From NCBI GenBank assembly GCA_017429205.1, contig JAFRPH010000002.1, forward strand, positions 50,721-114,720: a stretch of 64,000 nt of DNA, in the 5' to 3' direction. The position numbers were made by a program, and so were the translations under genes. The notes below the pieces were generated by a model. It saw only the letters and a list, made by a program, of their open reading frames with translations, was not told where the DNA came from and did not search any database. Position 1 is the stretch's first letter. Every line of letters starts with the position of its first letter. Below are positions 23,910 through 32,180 of the stretch, piece by piece. Source of the DNA: Bacteroidales bacterium. Lineage in GTDB: Bacteria > Bacteroidota > Bacteroidia > Bacteroidales > UBA932.

Positions 23910-24942
23910 ACTCCTTGATCCGCTGCTCCTCGGAGAGGCGGCAGACGAGGAGGCGGTCCGTCGATTCTGCAACGATATATCCTTCAAGGCCTTCCACCAC
24001 GACGGTCTTTTCGCCGGCCGTGTGGACGAAGCAGTCCTTGCAGCCGAAGAGGCGGACGTCGCCGCCCACGACGGCGTTTCCTTCGGCGTCGGGTTCGATA
24101 TGCGTCTTGATGGATCCCCAACTTCCCAGGTCGCTCCAGGCGAAGTCCCCGGCGACGACGTAGATGTTGCGGGACTTCTCCATCACGGCATAGTCGATGG
24201 AGATCTTGTCGCAGGTGGGGAACAGTTTCCGCAGGACGGACGCCTCCGCATCGGTGAACAGCGCGGGGGCGATGGTGTCCATCACGCCGGCGATCTGCGG
24301 CGCGTAGGCGCGCAGCTGGCGGGTGATGGTCTTCACGTTCCACACGAAGATGCCCGCGTTCCAGAAGTAATGGCCGTCGGCGAGATAGGCCTCCGCCGTC
24401 GCGGCGTCGGGCTTTTCCTTGAAAGCCGACACTTTCACGACCTCCCCGGGCACGGCCTCGGCCGCATGGATGTAGCCGTAACCCGTCTCCGGGCGCGTCG
24501 GTGTGATGCCCACGGTGACGATGGCATCGGTCCCCTCCGTCGCGGCGAGCGCCTTGCGGATGGCGTCGGTGAACGCGTCGGTCTTCAGGACCAGGGCGTC
24601 GGCCGGGGTGACGACGATGTTCGCGGCAGGATGGCGCTGGGCAATCTTCCAGCAGGCGTAGGCGATGCAGGGGGCCGTGTTCCGGGCCTCCGGCTCCGCC
24701 AGGATCTGGTCGACGGGGATGTCCGGCAGCTGTTCCCGGACGATATCCACATACTTCTCGGAGGTGACCACCCAGAACTTGTCCGGGGCGCACACCGGCA
24801 GGAAGCGTTCCACCGTCAGCTGGATGAGCGACTTCCCCACCCCCAGGACGTCGATGAACTGCTTCGGACGTTCCGGCGTGGAGAGCGGCCACAGGCGGCT
24901 GCCGATGCCGCCGGCCATGATGACGACGTGGGTATCCATCAT
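23899..24942 (-). CDS. manC: Mannose-1-phosphate guanylyltransferase
   Basis: A 347-residue nucleotidyltransferase. VVIMAGGIGSRLWPLSTPERPKQF is the GDP-mannose pyrophosphorylase signature at the N terminus; LAEPEARNTAPCIAYA, GYGYI, FKEKPD, YFWNAGIFVW and SIDYAVMEKS follow as expected, and a short left-handed beta-helix C terminus closes it. There is no fused phosphomannose isomerase. Product: GDP-mannose for glycan and fucose synthesis. The start is at 24942, or one codon later as two ATGs are adjacent. Confidence 0.93.
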   Translation of the reverse strand: MMDTHVVIMAGGIGSRLWPLSTPERPKQFIDVLGVGKSLIQLTVERFLPVCAPDKFWVVTSEKYVDIVREQLPDIPVDQILAEPEARNTAPCIAYACWKIAQRHPAANIVVTPADALVLKTDAFTDAIRKALAATEGTDAIVTVGITPTRPETGYGYIHAAEAVPGEVVKVSAFKEKPDAATAEAYLADGHYFWNAGIFVWNVKTITRQLRAYAPQIAGVMDTIAPALFTDAEASVLRKLFPTCDKISIDYAVMEKSRNIYVVAGDFAWSDLGSWGSIKTHIEPDAEGNAVVGGDVRLFGCKDCFVHTAGEKTVVVEGLEGYIVAESTDRLLVCRLSEEQRIKEFSS

Positions 24943-25001
24943 AATATGGAATAATTTTGAATTACGCGGCTGCAAGTTAGCTATTTTTCACCAAAAAACC
25001 T

Positions 25002-25009
25002 TACCTTTG
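25002..25009 (+). promoter_or_regulatory. -7 promoter element of the GH109 gene
   Basis: TACCTTTG on the plus strand 24 bases before the ATG, in the 91-base gap between divergent manC and the GH109 gene. Confidence 0.5.
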
Positions 25010-25033
25010 GTGTTCAAAGACCATATTCTTATT

Positions 25034-26422
25034 ATGAAAAAGCACTTCCTACTTCTGCTTGCCATAGGTGCGCTACTGGCCACCGCGTGCAAGACCAAAA
25101 CCACCCCTGCCGTCCTGAAGACGGACGTCCCCGCGCGTCCGGCCGGCCAGGAGAACGTCATCGGCCTCCGGACCGAACCCCTCGAGACCGTCCGCATCGG
25201 CGTCGTCGGCCTCGGCATGCGCGGCGGGGACGCCGTGGAACGCCTGACCTACGTTCCCGGCGCCGTCGTCACCGCCCTCTGCGACGTCGTTCCCGAGCGC
25301 GTGGCCGAAAGCCAGGCCGTCCTCGCCAAGCGAGGCATGCCCGCCGCCAAGGAATACACCGGCGCGGAAGACGCCTACAAGGCGCTCTGTCAGCAGGAGG
25401 ACCTCGACCTCGTCTATATCTGCACGGACTGGAGCCACCACGTGCCCGTCGCCCTCTGCGCGATGGAGAACGGCAAGCACGCCGCCGTCGAAGTGCCCGC
25501 CGCGGGCACCCTGGAGGACATCTGGGCCCTCATCAACACCTCCGAGCGCACGCGCAAGCACTGCATCATGCTGGAGAACTGTTGCTACGACTTCTTCGAG
25601 CTGAGCACCCTGGCGATGGTCCAGGCCGGCGCCATCGGCGAGCCCATCCACGCGGAAGGCTCCTACCAGCACAACCTGGATCCTTTCTGGAAGGCCTACT
25701 GGGACAACTGGCGCCTCAAGGAGAACCAGAAGAATCGCGGTGACCTGTATCCCACCCACGGCCTCGGCCCCGTGTGCCAGGTGCTCAACATCCACCGCGG
25801 CGACCGGATGAAGACCCTCGTGGCGATGGACACCGAGCCTTTCAACGGCGCGAAGATGTCCGAGAAGCTGTACGGAAAGCCTGACGCGACCTTCGCCGCC
25901 GGCGACCAGACGACCACCCTCATCCGCACCGAGAAGGGCAAGACCATCCTCGTGGAGCACGACGTGATGACCCCGCGCCCGTACAGCCGGATGTACCAGG
26001 TCGTGGGCACGGACGGCTATGCCGCCAAGTACCCGGTCTCGATGCTCTGCTTCCGCGAGTTCGAGGAAGGGCAACCGGTGGACGCCCATACCGTGGGCAC
26101 GGAGAAAGTGTACCGCGGCGCGGCGGCCGACGAAATGCTCGAGAAGTACCCGAGCCCGATCCTCACGCCCGAACTCGTGGCCCTCGCCAAGGAAGTGGGC
26201 GGCCACGGCGGCATGGACTACATCATGGACTACCGGATGGTCTACTGCCTGCGCAACGGCCTGCCGCTGGACATGGACGTGTACGACCTCGCCGAATGGT
26301 GCTGCGTCACCCCGCTGTCCCGCCTCTCCCTGGAGAACGGGAACATGCCGGTGGAAGTCCCCGACTTCACCCGTGGCGCCTGGGACCAGCTGAAAGGATT
26401 CTCCTACGCTTTCGCCGAGTAG
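25034..26422 (+). CDS. GH109-type oxidoreductase-like glycosidase (alpha-N-acetylgalactosaminidase family), lipoprotein
   Basis: A 462-residue Gfo/Idh/MocA-fold enzyme with a lipoprotein signal (ALLATAC, Cys19). VRIGVVGLGMRGGDAV (53-68) is the dinucleotide-binding loop; YICTDWSHHVPVALCAMENGKHAAVEVPAAG and GDLYPTHGLGPVCQ match GH109, which uses bound NAD+ to cleave alpha-GalNAc from mucin-type O-glycans or blood-group A structures. Signal plus GH109 motifs separate it from cytosolic dehydrogenases. It faces the hexosamine-kinase-like gene end to end with a 3-base gap. Confidence 0.85.
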   Translation: MKKHFLLLLAIGALLATACKTKTTPAVLKTDVPARPAGQENVIGLRTEPLETVRIGVVGLGMRGGDAVERLTYVPGAVVTALCDVVPERVAESQAVLAKRGMPAAKEYTGAEDAYKALCQQEDLDLVYICTDWSHHVPVALCAMENGKHAAVEVPAAGTLEDIWALINTSERTRKHCIMLENCCYDFFELSTLAMVQAGAIGEPIHAEGSYQHNLDPFWKAYWDNWRLKENQKNRGDLYPTHGLGPVCQVLNIHRGDRMKTLVAMDTEPFNGAKMSEKLYGKPDATFAAGDQTTTLIRTEKGKTILVEHDVMTPRPYSRMYQVVGTDGYAAKYPVSMLCFREFEEGQPVDAHTVGTEKVYRGAAADEMLEKYPSPILTPELVALAKEVGGHGGMDYIMDYRMVYCLRNGLPLDMDVYDLAEWCCVTPLSRLSLENGNMPVEVPDFTRGAWDQLKGFSYAFAE

Positions 26423-26425
26423 GGG

Positions 26426-27511
26426 CTACAGACTGTCGATAAACGCCTTCATCTGCGGCACCTTGGCGTAGGCCGCGTGGAAGAGGGCGACTTGATTCCG
26501 TGTCCGGACCAGGTTATGGTCCGGATACTTGATTTTATAGTAGGTGTCGCCGTTGATGTAGTCCGCAAAGAAGCGGACGGCCTGCATATACGGGAAGAGG
26601 CAGGCGGCGTACGGGAGGTTCTCCTTTTCGACGGGCGTGAGGAACACTTTGGCGGACTCCACATAACCCTTGGCGAAGGCCTCGAAGATGTCCATCTTGA
26701 AATCGACCTTCTCCACGGCCGGATCGTCCTCGGCCACCGTGTTCGCGGCCGTGCGGAGGAAGTCGCCGAAGTCGGAGAAGACGAAGGACGGCATCAGGGT
26801 GTCCAGGTCGATGACGCAGAGGATGTTGCCATCCTTGTCGAACATCATGTTGTTCACCTTCGTGTCGCAGTGGCAGATGCGCTTGGGGAGGACGCCCTCG
26901 CGATACAGGCGCTCCGCCTTGCACATTTCCTCCTCAAAGGGCTTGAGGTCCGCCAGGATGGCCTGCACCTCGGGTTCCGCCATCCGGCCCACCGGATCGG
27001 CGGCCACGGCCTCGGCGAGCTGCCGGGCGCGGAGCTCCATGTTGTGGAAGTCCGGGATGGTCTCCCCCAGCGTGTCCGGGATGTCGGCGAGCATCGCCTC
27101 GAACTGGCCGAAGGCCTTGCCGGCGTAATACGAATACTCCGGATTCACGGTCTCGTACGTGAAGGCATCCTTGATGAACACGGACACGCGCCAATAGGTT
27201 TCCCCGTCGGTCCAATAGGTCTTGCCCGTTTCCTTGCAAGGGATGAAGGTGAGGACTTTCCGGTCGATGTCCGGGTCCCCGGCGAGCTTGCGGCGGATAT
27301 GGGCCGTGGCGCAGTCGATGTTGTGCTGCAGCAGGTCCACATCCTTGAAGATCGCATTGTTCACGCGCTGGAGGACATAGTTGTCCGGACCGTCGGTCTT
27401 GACCAGCAGCGTGTCGTTGATGAGGCCGTTGCCCAGGGGCTTGATCTCCCGGACCTCGCCCTTCACGTCAAACCGGGCGACGATGGCTTTGAGTTCTTCG
27501 ATGGATTTCAT
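26426..27511 (-). CDS. APH-fold sugar kinase (N-acetylhexosamine 1-kinase-like)
   Basis: A 361-residue aminoglycoside-phosphotransferase-fold kinase. The N-lobe nucleotide site is LGNGLINDTLLV with YVLQRVN; the catalytic loop is ICHCDTKVNN (His214, Asp216, Asn220/221) and the metal-binding Asp235 is in CVIDLDTLMP. This resembles NahK, which phosphorylates GlcNAc/GalNAc at C1 in mucin-sugar salvage. Its neighbour GH109 releases GalNAc, fitting this reading, but the specificity is inferred. It starts 4 bases after the GH3 stop, so probably shares that transcript. Confidence 0.75.
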   Translation of the reverse strand: MKSIEELKAIVARFDVKGEVREIKPLGNGLINDTLLVKTDGPDNYVLQRVNNAIFKDVDLLQHNIDCATAHIRRKLAGDPDIDRKVLTFIPCKETGKTYWTDGETYWRVSVFIKDAFTYETVNPEYSYYAGKAFGQFEAMLADIPDTLGETIPDFHNMELRARQLAEAVAADPVGRMAEPEVQAILADLKPFEEEMCKAERLYREGVLPKRICHCDTKVNNMMFDKDGNILCVIDLDTLMPSFVFSDFGDFLRTAANTVAEDDPAVEKVDFKMDIFEAFAKGYVESAKVFLTPVEKENLPYAACLFPYMQAVRFFADYINGDTYYKIKYPDHNLVRTRNQVALFHAAYAKVPQMKAFIDSL

Positions 27512-27515
27512 AACC

Positions 27516-29846
27516 TTAGATGTTCGGGGTTTCCCAGACTTTGGTTTCGGTGCAGCGGGCCATCACGCCGAGGCCGCCGCAGGAGAGGCGGAAGTCGCCG
27601 GCCTCCAGGCGCCACTTGCCGTCGGCGCCCACGAAGGCGAGCTCGTAGGCCGGGACCACGAAGGAGACGGTCTTGGTCTCCCCCGGCTCCAGCGCCACTT
27701 TCTCGAAGCCGCGGAGCCGCTTGACGTCCGGGATGAGGGAGGCGACGAGGTCGGAGCTGTACAGCAGGACGGCCTCCTTGCCGGCGCGGTCGCCGGTGTT
27801 GGTGACCTTGACGGACACCTTCAGTTCGTCGCCGGCCTTGAAGTCCGCCGGGCTCTCCAGCGTAAGGTCGCTGTAGGCGAAGCTCGTGTAGCTGAGGCCG
27901 TGGCCGAAGGCCCACTGGACGTCCATGATGGCGTCGTAGTTGTAGGCGCCGTCCATCACCTCGCGGTGCTCGGAGACCTTGTAGTCGTAGGTATGCAGGG
28001 AGTTGATGTACTTGGGATAGGTGAACGGGAGCTTGCCGGAGAAGTTCTCGTCGCCGGCGAGGAGGGCGGCCAGGGCGTCGCCGCCGTAGTTGGACGGCAG
28101 CATCACGTCCACGACGGCTTTCACGAGCGGCTCGATGTCGCCGATGATGCGCGGACGGCCCTCGTTCAGTACGAGGATGACCGGCTTGCCGGTGGCGGCG
28201 AGCTTACGCACGAGCTCCTTCTGGTTCTCGGAGAGGTTCAGGTCGTTCATGTTGCCGGGCGTCTCGCAGTAGGTGTTCTCACCCACGCAAGCGACAATCA
28301 CATCGGCCCCGCGAGCGGCCATGACGGCCTTGGCGATGCCGGAGGCGTTCTCGGACTGCCAGCTGCCGAAGGCATTGTCATACTCCACCCCGGGAACGTA
28401 GGTCACATTCTTGAACCGCTTCTGGATCGCCTCCAGGATGGTGTTGTACTGCGGGACGAAGGCGTCGCCCTCGCCCTGCCAGGTATAGGACCAGCCGCCG
28501 TTCAGGGTGCGGAGGCTGTTCGCGTTCGGGCCCGTCACCAGGATGCGCTCGGTGCCCTTGAGCGGGAGGATCCCCTCGTTCTTGAGGAGCACCTCGGACT
28601 CGACGGCGGAGTCATAGGACTGCTTCGCGAAGGCCTCGGAGGCGTACTCCGGATACTCGTGCTCCCAGGTCGGATTGTCGAACAGGCCCAGGCGGACTTT
28701 CAGACGGATCACGCGGCGGGCGGCGTCGTCGACGCGCTCCATCGGGATGCGGCCGTCCTTCACCAGGCCGATGATGACGTTGCAGCACTCGGGATCGTAC
28801 GGGTCCATGATCATGTCGATGCCGGCGTTGATGCCGAGGGCCACGGCCTCGGCCTTGTCGGCCGCCACGTGGTCGCGGGTGAAGAGGTTGTCGATGTCGG
28901 CCCAGTCGGTCACGAGCATGCCGTCCCAGTTCAGCTGCTCCTTCACCCAGCCGGTGAGGAGGGTCTTGTTGGCGTGGGTGGGGATGCCGTTGATGGAGGC
29001 GGAATTGACCATCGCGGTCAGCGCGCCGGCTTGGAAGCACTCCTTGAAGGGACGGAAGTACTTCTCGCGAAGGTCGTTCTCGGCGATGTAGGCCGGGGTG
29101 CGGTCCTTGCCGGTGTGCGGCACGCCGTAGCCCATGAAATGCTTGATGCTCACGGCCACGTTCTCCAGGCCGATGTGGTTGGGGTCGGAACCCTGCAGGG
29201 CGATCGTCTCTACGCGGGCCATCTCGGCCTGCAGGTACGGATCCTCGCCCCAGCTCTCCCACTGGCGCGGCCAGCGCGGGTCACGGCCGAGGTCCATCAC
29301 CGGGGAGAACACCCACGGGCACTGCGCGGCGCGGGTCTCGTAGGCCATCGCGTGGCCCATCATCTGCGCGTAATCGCGGTTGAAGGTGGCCCCAAGGTTG
29401 ATTTCCTGCGGGAAGAAGGTGCCGTCCGTCAGGTAGGAGGCGCCGTGGATCATGTCCAGGCCGTAGATGCACGGGATGCCGATGTTCTTCATCGAGCTCT
29501 CCTGGATCTTGGAGATGTAGTCGGCCGTCTTCACGCGGTCGAAGGAATGGCCCTGCAGCACGTTCAGGACGGAGCCGACCTTGTACTTGCCGAAAAGGAT
29601 GTCCATCTTCGCCGGGTCCACGTCGTCGTGGGTGTCGTTCGTGATGTAGTCGATGGTGATCTGGACCATCTGGCCCACCTTCTCCTCCAGGGTCATCCCC
29701 TTGAGGACTTGTTCGACTTTGGCCTCCACGGCGGCATCGGGCTCGATGGCGGGGAGGACGGCGGGGGTTTTGCTTCCGCACGCGAGAGCGGCCGCGGCGG
29801 CGAGGACGAAGGCCGAGGCCTTCAGCAGGTTCTTGCAGAGATTCAT
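27516..29846 (-). CDS. Glycoside hydrolase family 3 lipoprotein
   Basis: A 776-residue GH3 with a lipoprotein signal (AALAC, Cys23). The first domain has GLDMIHG (129-135), RDPRWPRQWESWGEDPYL and the nucleophile in LVTDWAD (Asp314); the second sandwich domain includes the NEGILPLKG and VGENTYCETPGNMNDLNL loops, followed by an Fn3-like C-terminal domain. The N-terminal pattern resembles exo-beta-glucosidases/BoGH3-type enzymes on beta-glucans or xyloglucan. It is transcribed from 29877-29908 together with the sugar-kinase gene. Confidence 0.9.
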   Translation of the reverse strand: MNLCKNLLKASAFVLAAAAALACGSKTPAVLPAIEPDAAVEAKVEQVLKGMTLEEKVGQMVQITIDYITNDTHDDVDPAKMDILFGKYKVGSVLNVLQGHSFDRVKTADYISKIQESSMKNIGIPCIYGLDMIHGASYLTDGTFFPQEINLGATFNRDYAQMMGHAMAYETRAAQCPWVFSPVMDLGRDPRWPRQWESWGEDPYLQAEMARVETIALQGSDPNHIGLENVAVSIKHFMGYGVPHTGKDRTPAYIAENDLREKYFRPFKECFQAGALTAMVNSASINGIPTHANKTLLTGWVKEQLNWDGMLVTDWADIDNLFTRDHVAADKAEAVALGINAGIDMIMDPYDPECCNVIIGLVKDGRIPMERVDDAARRVIRLKVRLGLFDNPTWEHEYPEYASEAFAKQSYDSAVESEVLLKNEGILPLKGTERILVTGPNANSLRTLNGGWSYTWQGEGDAFVPQYNTILEAIQKRFKNVTYVPGVEYDNAFGSWQSENASGIAKAVMAARGADVIVACVGENTYCETPGNMNDLNLSENQKELVRKLAATGKPVILVLNEGRPRIIGDIEPLVKAVVDVMLPSNYGGDALAALLAGDENFSGKLPFTYPKYINSLHTYDYKVSEHREVMDGAYNYDAIMDVQWAFGHGLSYTSFAYSDLTLESPADFKAGDELKVSVKVTNTGDRAGKEAVLLYSSDLVASLIPDVKRLRGFEKVALEPGETKTVSFVVPAYELAFVGADGKWRLEAGDFRLSCGGLGVMARCTETKVWETPNI

Positions 29847-29876
29847 CGTATCTTGGTTTCAGTTTTTTCCAATTCT

Positions 29877-29908
29877 CAAAGATAGGGATTATTTGCATTT
29901 CGTGCAAA
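29877..29908 (-). promoter_or_regulatory. Promoter of the GH3-kinase transcript
   Basis: Minus-strand -7 box TATCTTTG (29877-29884) with TTTG (29905-29908) 20 bases upstream. The -33 element is one arm of an inverted repeat shared with the divergent promoter. Confidence 0.75.
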
Positions 29909-29923
29909 AAGGGGCTACATTTG
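29892..29923 (+). promoter_or_regulatory. Promoter of the cysteine desulfidase gene
   Basis: Plus-strand TTTG (29892-29895), 20-base spacer, TACATTTG (29916-29923), 24 bases before the ATG. Confidence 0.75.
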
Positions 29924-29946
29924 TATTTGTCCCCACCCTGGAGCCT

Positions 29947-31290
29947 ATGACTGACCGCCAAGCCGAACTCATCGAACTCATCCACAAGGAAGTGAAGCCC
30001 GCCCTGGGCTGTACCGAACCCATCGCTGTCGCCCTCGCCGTCGCGAAGGCCGTGGACATCATCTCCGAGAACTGCTCGCACTGCGGCGACTGCCCCCTGT
30101 GGCGGCAGACGGCCGATTTCCGCATCGCCGTGGAAGTGAGCGGCAACATCCTCAAGAACGGGATGGGCGTAGGCATCCCCGGAACCGGGATGGTGGGTCT
30201 GCCCATCGCGGCCGCGCTCGGCGCCGTGTGCGGCGACCCGGCCCGCGGGCTGGAGGTCCTCCAGGGCGTCACGGACGGCGCCGTCGCCCGCGCCAAGGAA
30301 CTTGTCGCCGGCAAGCGCGTCGCCATCTCCGTCGCGGATACGGACCATCTCCTGTACGTGAAGGCCACCGTGTCGATGGGCGAAGGCATCCAGGCGTCGG
30401 CGGAAGTCCATCCCCGCGCCTACGCCGTCATCGAGGACGACCACGACAAGATCGTGGAAACCAGCTTCGCGGACCGCATCCTGATGAGTTCCGAATCCGG
30501 CGCGGCCGTCAAGGACCGCACGACGCTGGATTACGGGCTGACGGTCCGGGAGATCTACGACTTCGCCTGCACGGCCGATTACGAGGACATCAAATTCATC
30601 CTGGACGACCGCACGCTGAACCTCGCCCTCGCGAAGGAGGGCCTGGACGGCGACTACGGCCTCCGGGTGGGCAAGGCCATCCGCGAGAACCAGCTGGAAG
30701 TGTTCGGCGACGACCTGATGAGCTATGCAATGGGCCTCACCGCCGCGGCCTCCGACGCCCGCATGGCCGGCTGCACGCTTCCCGCAATGAGCAACAGCGG
30801 CAGCGGCAACCAGGGCATCACCGTGTCGATGCCCATCATCGCCTACGCGCTCAAGTACGGCATCGCGGACGAGCCCCTCGCCCGGGCGCTCATCCTCAGC
30901 AATTTAGTCGCCATCCATATCAAGGGATTCCTGGGCAAGCTCTCCGCCCTCTGCGGCTGCGTGGTGGCCTCCACCGGTTCCGCCTGCGGCATCGTCTATC
31001 TGCAGGGCGGCACCTACGAGCAGGTGTGCGCCGCCATCAAGAACATGATCGGCAACATCACCGGGATGGTGTGCGACGGGGCCAAGGTCGGCTGCGCGAT
31101 GAAGGTCGCCTCCGGCGTCTCCAGCGCCATCCAGTCCGCCGTCCTCGCCCTCCGCGGCACCTGCATCCCCTCCACCGACGGCATCATCGAGGACGACATC
31201 GAAAAGACCGTCCGCAACCTCGGCACCATCGGCTCCGTCGGCATGCAGGCCACGGACAAGATGATATTGGACATCATGCTGTGCAAGTAG
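29947..31290 (+). CDS. L-cysteine desulfidase family protein (UPF0597/CyuA)
   Basis: A 447-residue cytoplasmic enzyme related to the serine dehydratase alpha chain. Features: ALGCTEPIAVALA near the N terminus, GMGVGIPGTGMVGLPIAAALG, AGCTLPAMSNSGSGNQGITVSMP in the middle, and conserved cysteines in CGCVVAS and MVCDGAKVGC that would hold an iron-sulfur cluster. It splits L-cysteine to pyruvate, ammonia and sulfide. It is monocistronic, with a good promoter 24 bases upstream. A role in anaerobic cysteine use is known for the family; the substrate here is inferred. Confidence 0.87.
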   Translation: MTDRQAELIELIHKEVKPALGCTEPIAVALAVAKAVDIISENCSHCGDCPLWRQTADFRIAVEVSGNILKNGMGVGIPGTGMVGLPIAAALGAVCGDPARGLEVLQGVTDGAVARAKELVAGKRVAISVADTDHLLYVKATVSMGEGIQASAEVHPRAYAVIEDDHDKIVETSFADRILMSSESGAAVKDRTTLDYGLTVREIYDFACTADYEDIKFILDDRTLNLALAKEGLDGDYGLRVGKAIRENQLEVFGDDLMSYAMGLTAAASDARMAGCTLPAMSNSGSGNQGITVSMPIIAYALKYGIADEPLARALILSNLVAIHIKGFLGKLSALCGCVVASTGSACGIVYLQGGTYEQVCAAIKNMIGNITGMVCDGAKVGCAMKVASGVSSAIQSAVLALRGTCIPSTDGIIEDDIEKTVRNLGTIGSVGMQATDKMILDIMLCK

Positions 31291-31310
31291 CACAGCCCCT
31301 TATCAGAGAA

Positions 31311-32138
31311 TCAGAATTTGACTTTTCCGCCGAGGCGGAAGAGGGCGTCCCACCAACGGGTGGGAAGGATGGCGTGTAGGAAAAGGAGGGTGCCGGCGCC
31401 GAAGCCGACGCGGTAGCGGGCGCGGGGGCGCCGGCTGTTCACGGCCTTGGAGATGGCGCGGGTGACGACCGAGGGCTTGGAGAGGAGGCGCATGGAATAG
31501 GCCTTGCGCATCGTCTCGGACTCGCGGAGGCCTTCCGCCTCGTAGGGCGTTCCTTTCGAAGATTCCGCCAGGTGGTCGGCGGCGATGATGCCCCAGTTGG
31601 TCTTGATGCCACCCGGCTCGATCATCGAGACGTCGATGCCGAAAGGCTTCAGCTCCATCCGCAGCGCGTCGCTCAGCGCCTCCACGGAGAACTTGGACAC
31701 GTGGTACCAGCCGCCGAAATACAGGACGGTTTTCCCCGCGACGGAGGAGATGTTGACGATGCGTCCGCTCCCCTGCTCCCGCATGGACGGAATGACCAGC
31801 TGGCACAGGCGGGCGAGGCCGAACACATTGACTTCCAACTGCCGGCGGGCCTCCTCCAGCGGTACGTTCTCGATGGCGCCGAAATAGCCGTAGCCGGCAT
31901 TGTTCACGAGGGCGTCGATGCGGCCTTCCGCTTCCAGGACGGTCCGGACGCCCGCCTCCAGGGAGGCTTCGTCCGTCACGTCCATCCGCAGCGGGACCAC
32001 GCCGAGCGCCTTGAGCGGTTCCATCCGCTCCACACGCCGGGCCGCGGCGTACACGCGGTGCCCCTGCCGCGCAAACGCCTCAGCGGCATCGTACCCGATG
32101 CCGCTGCTGGCGCCTGTCACCAAGATGACTTTTGTCAT
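31311..32138 (-). CDS. Short-chain dehydrogenase/reductase
   Basis: A 275-residue SDR. The start at 32138 gives MTKVILVTGASSGIGYDAA with the TGxxxGIG cofactor loop at once. Then NNAGYG, the catalytic Ser in ISSVAG, and GWYHVSK as YxxxK. The C-terminal 40 residues include a hydrophobic segment (AGTLLFLHAILPTRWW), typical of membrane-associated SDRs acting on lipids or retinol-like substrates. It lies between the convergent desulfidase and a repeat that overlaps the GH3 stop. The substrate is unknown. Confidence 0.87.
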   Translation of the reverse strand: MTKVILVTGASSGIGYDAAEAFARQGHRVYAAARRVERMEPLKALGVVPLRMDVTDEASLEAGVRTVLEAEGRIDALVNNAGYGYFGAIENVPLEEARRQLEVNVFGLARLCQLVIPSMREQGSGRIVNISSVAGKTVLYFGGWYHVSKFSVEALSDALRMELKPFGIDVSMIEPGGIKTNWGIIAADHLAESSKGTPYEAEGLRESETMRKAYSMRLLSKPSVVTRAISKAVNSRRPRARYRVGFGAGTLLFLHAILPTRWWDALFRLGGKVKF

Positions 32139-32180
32139 TCCGAGCGGCCTTTTGTCATTTCGAGCGAAGTCGAGAAATCT
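32134..32180. repeat. Tandem partial and full copy of the dispersed palindromic repeat
   Basis: A partial copy GTCATTCCGAGC (32134-32145) is followed by a full 27-base copy (32154-32180), GTCATTTCGAG...GAAATCT. The first overlaps the SDR start codon region, and the second reaches the GH3 stop codon (32179-32181). Confidence 0.75.
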
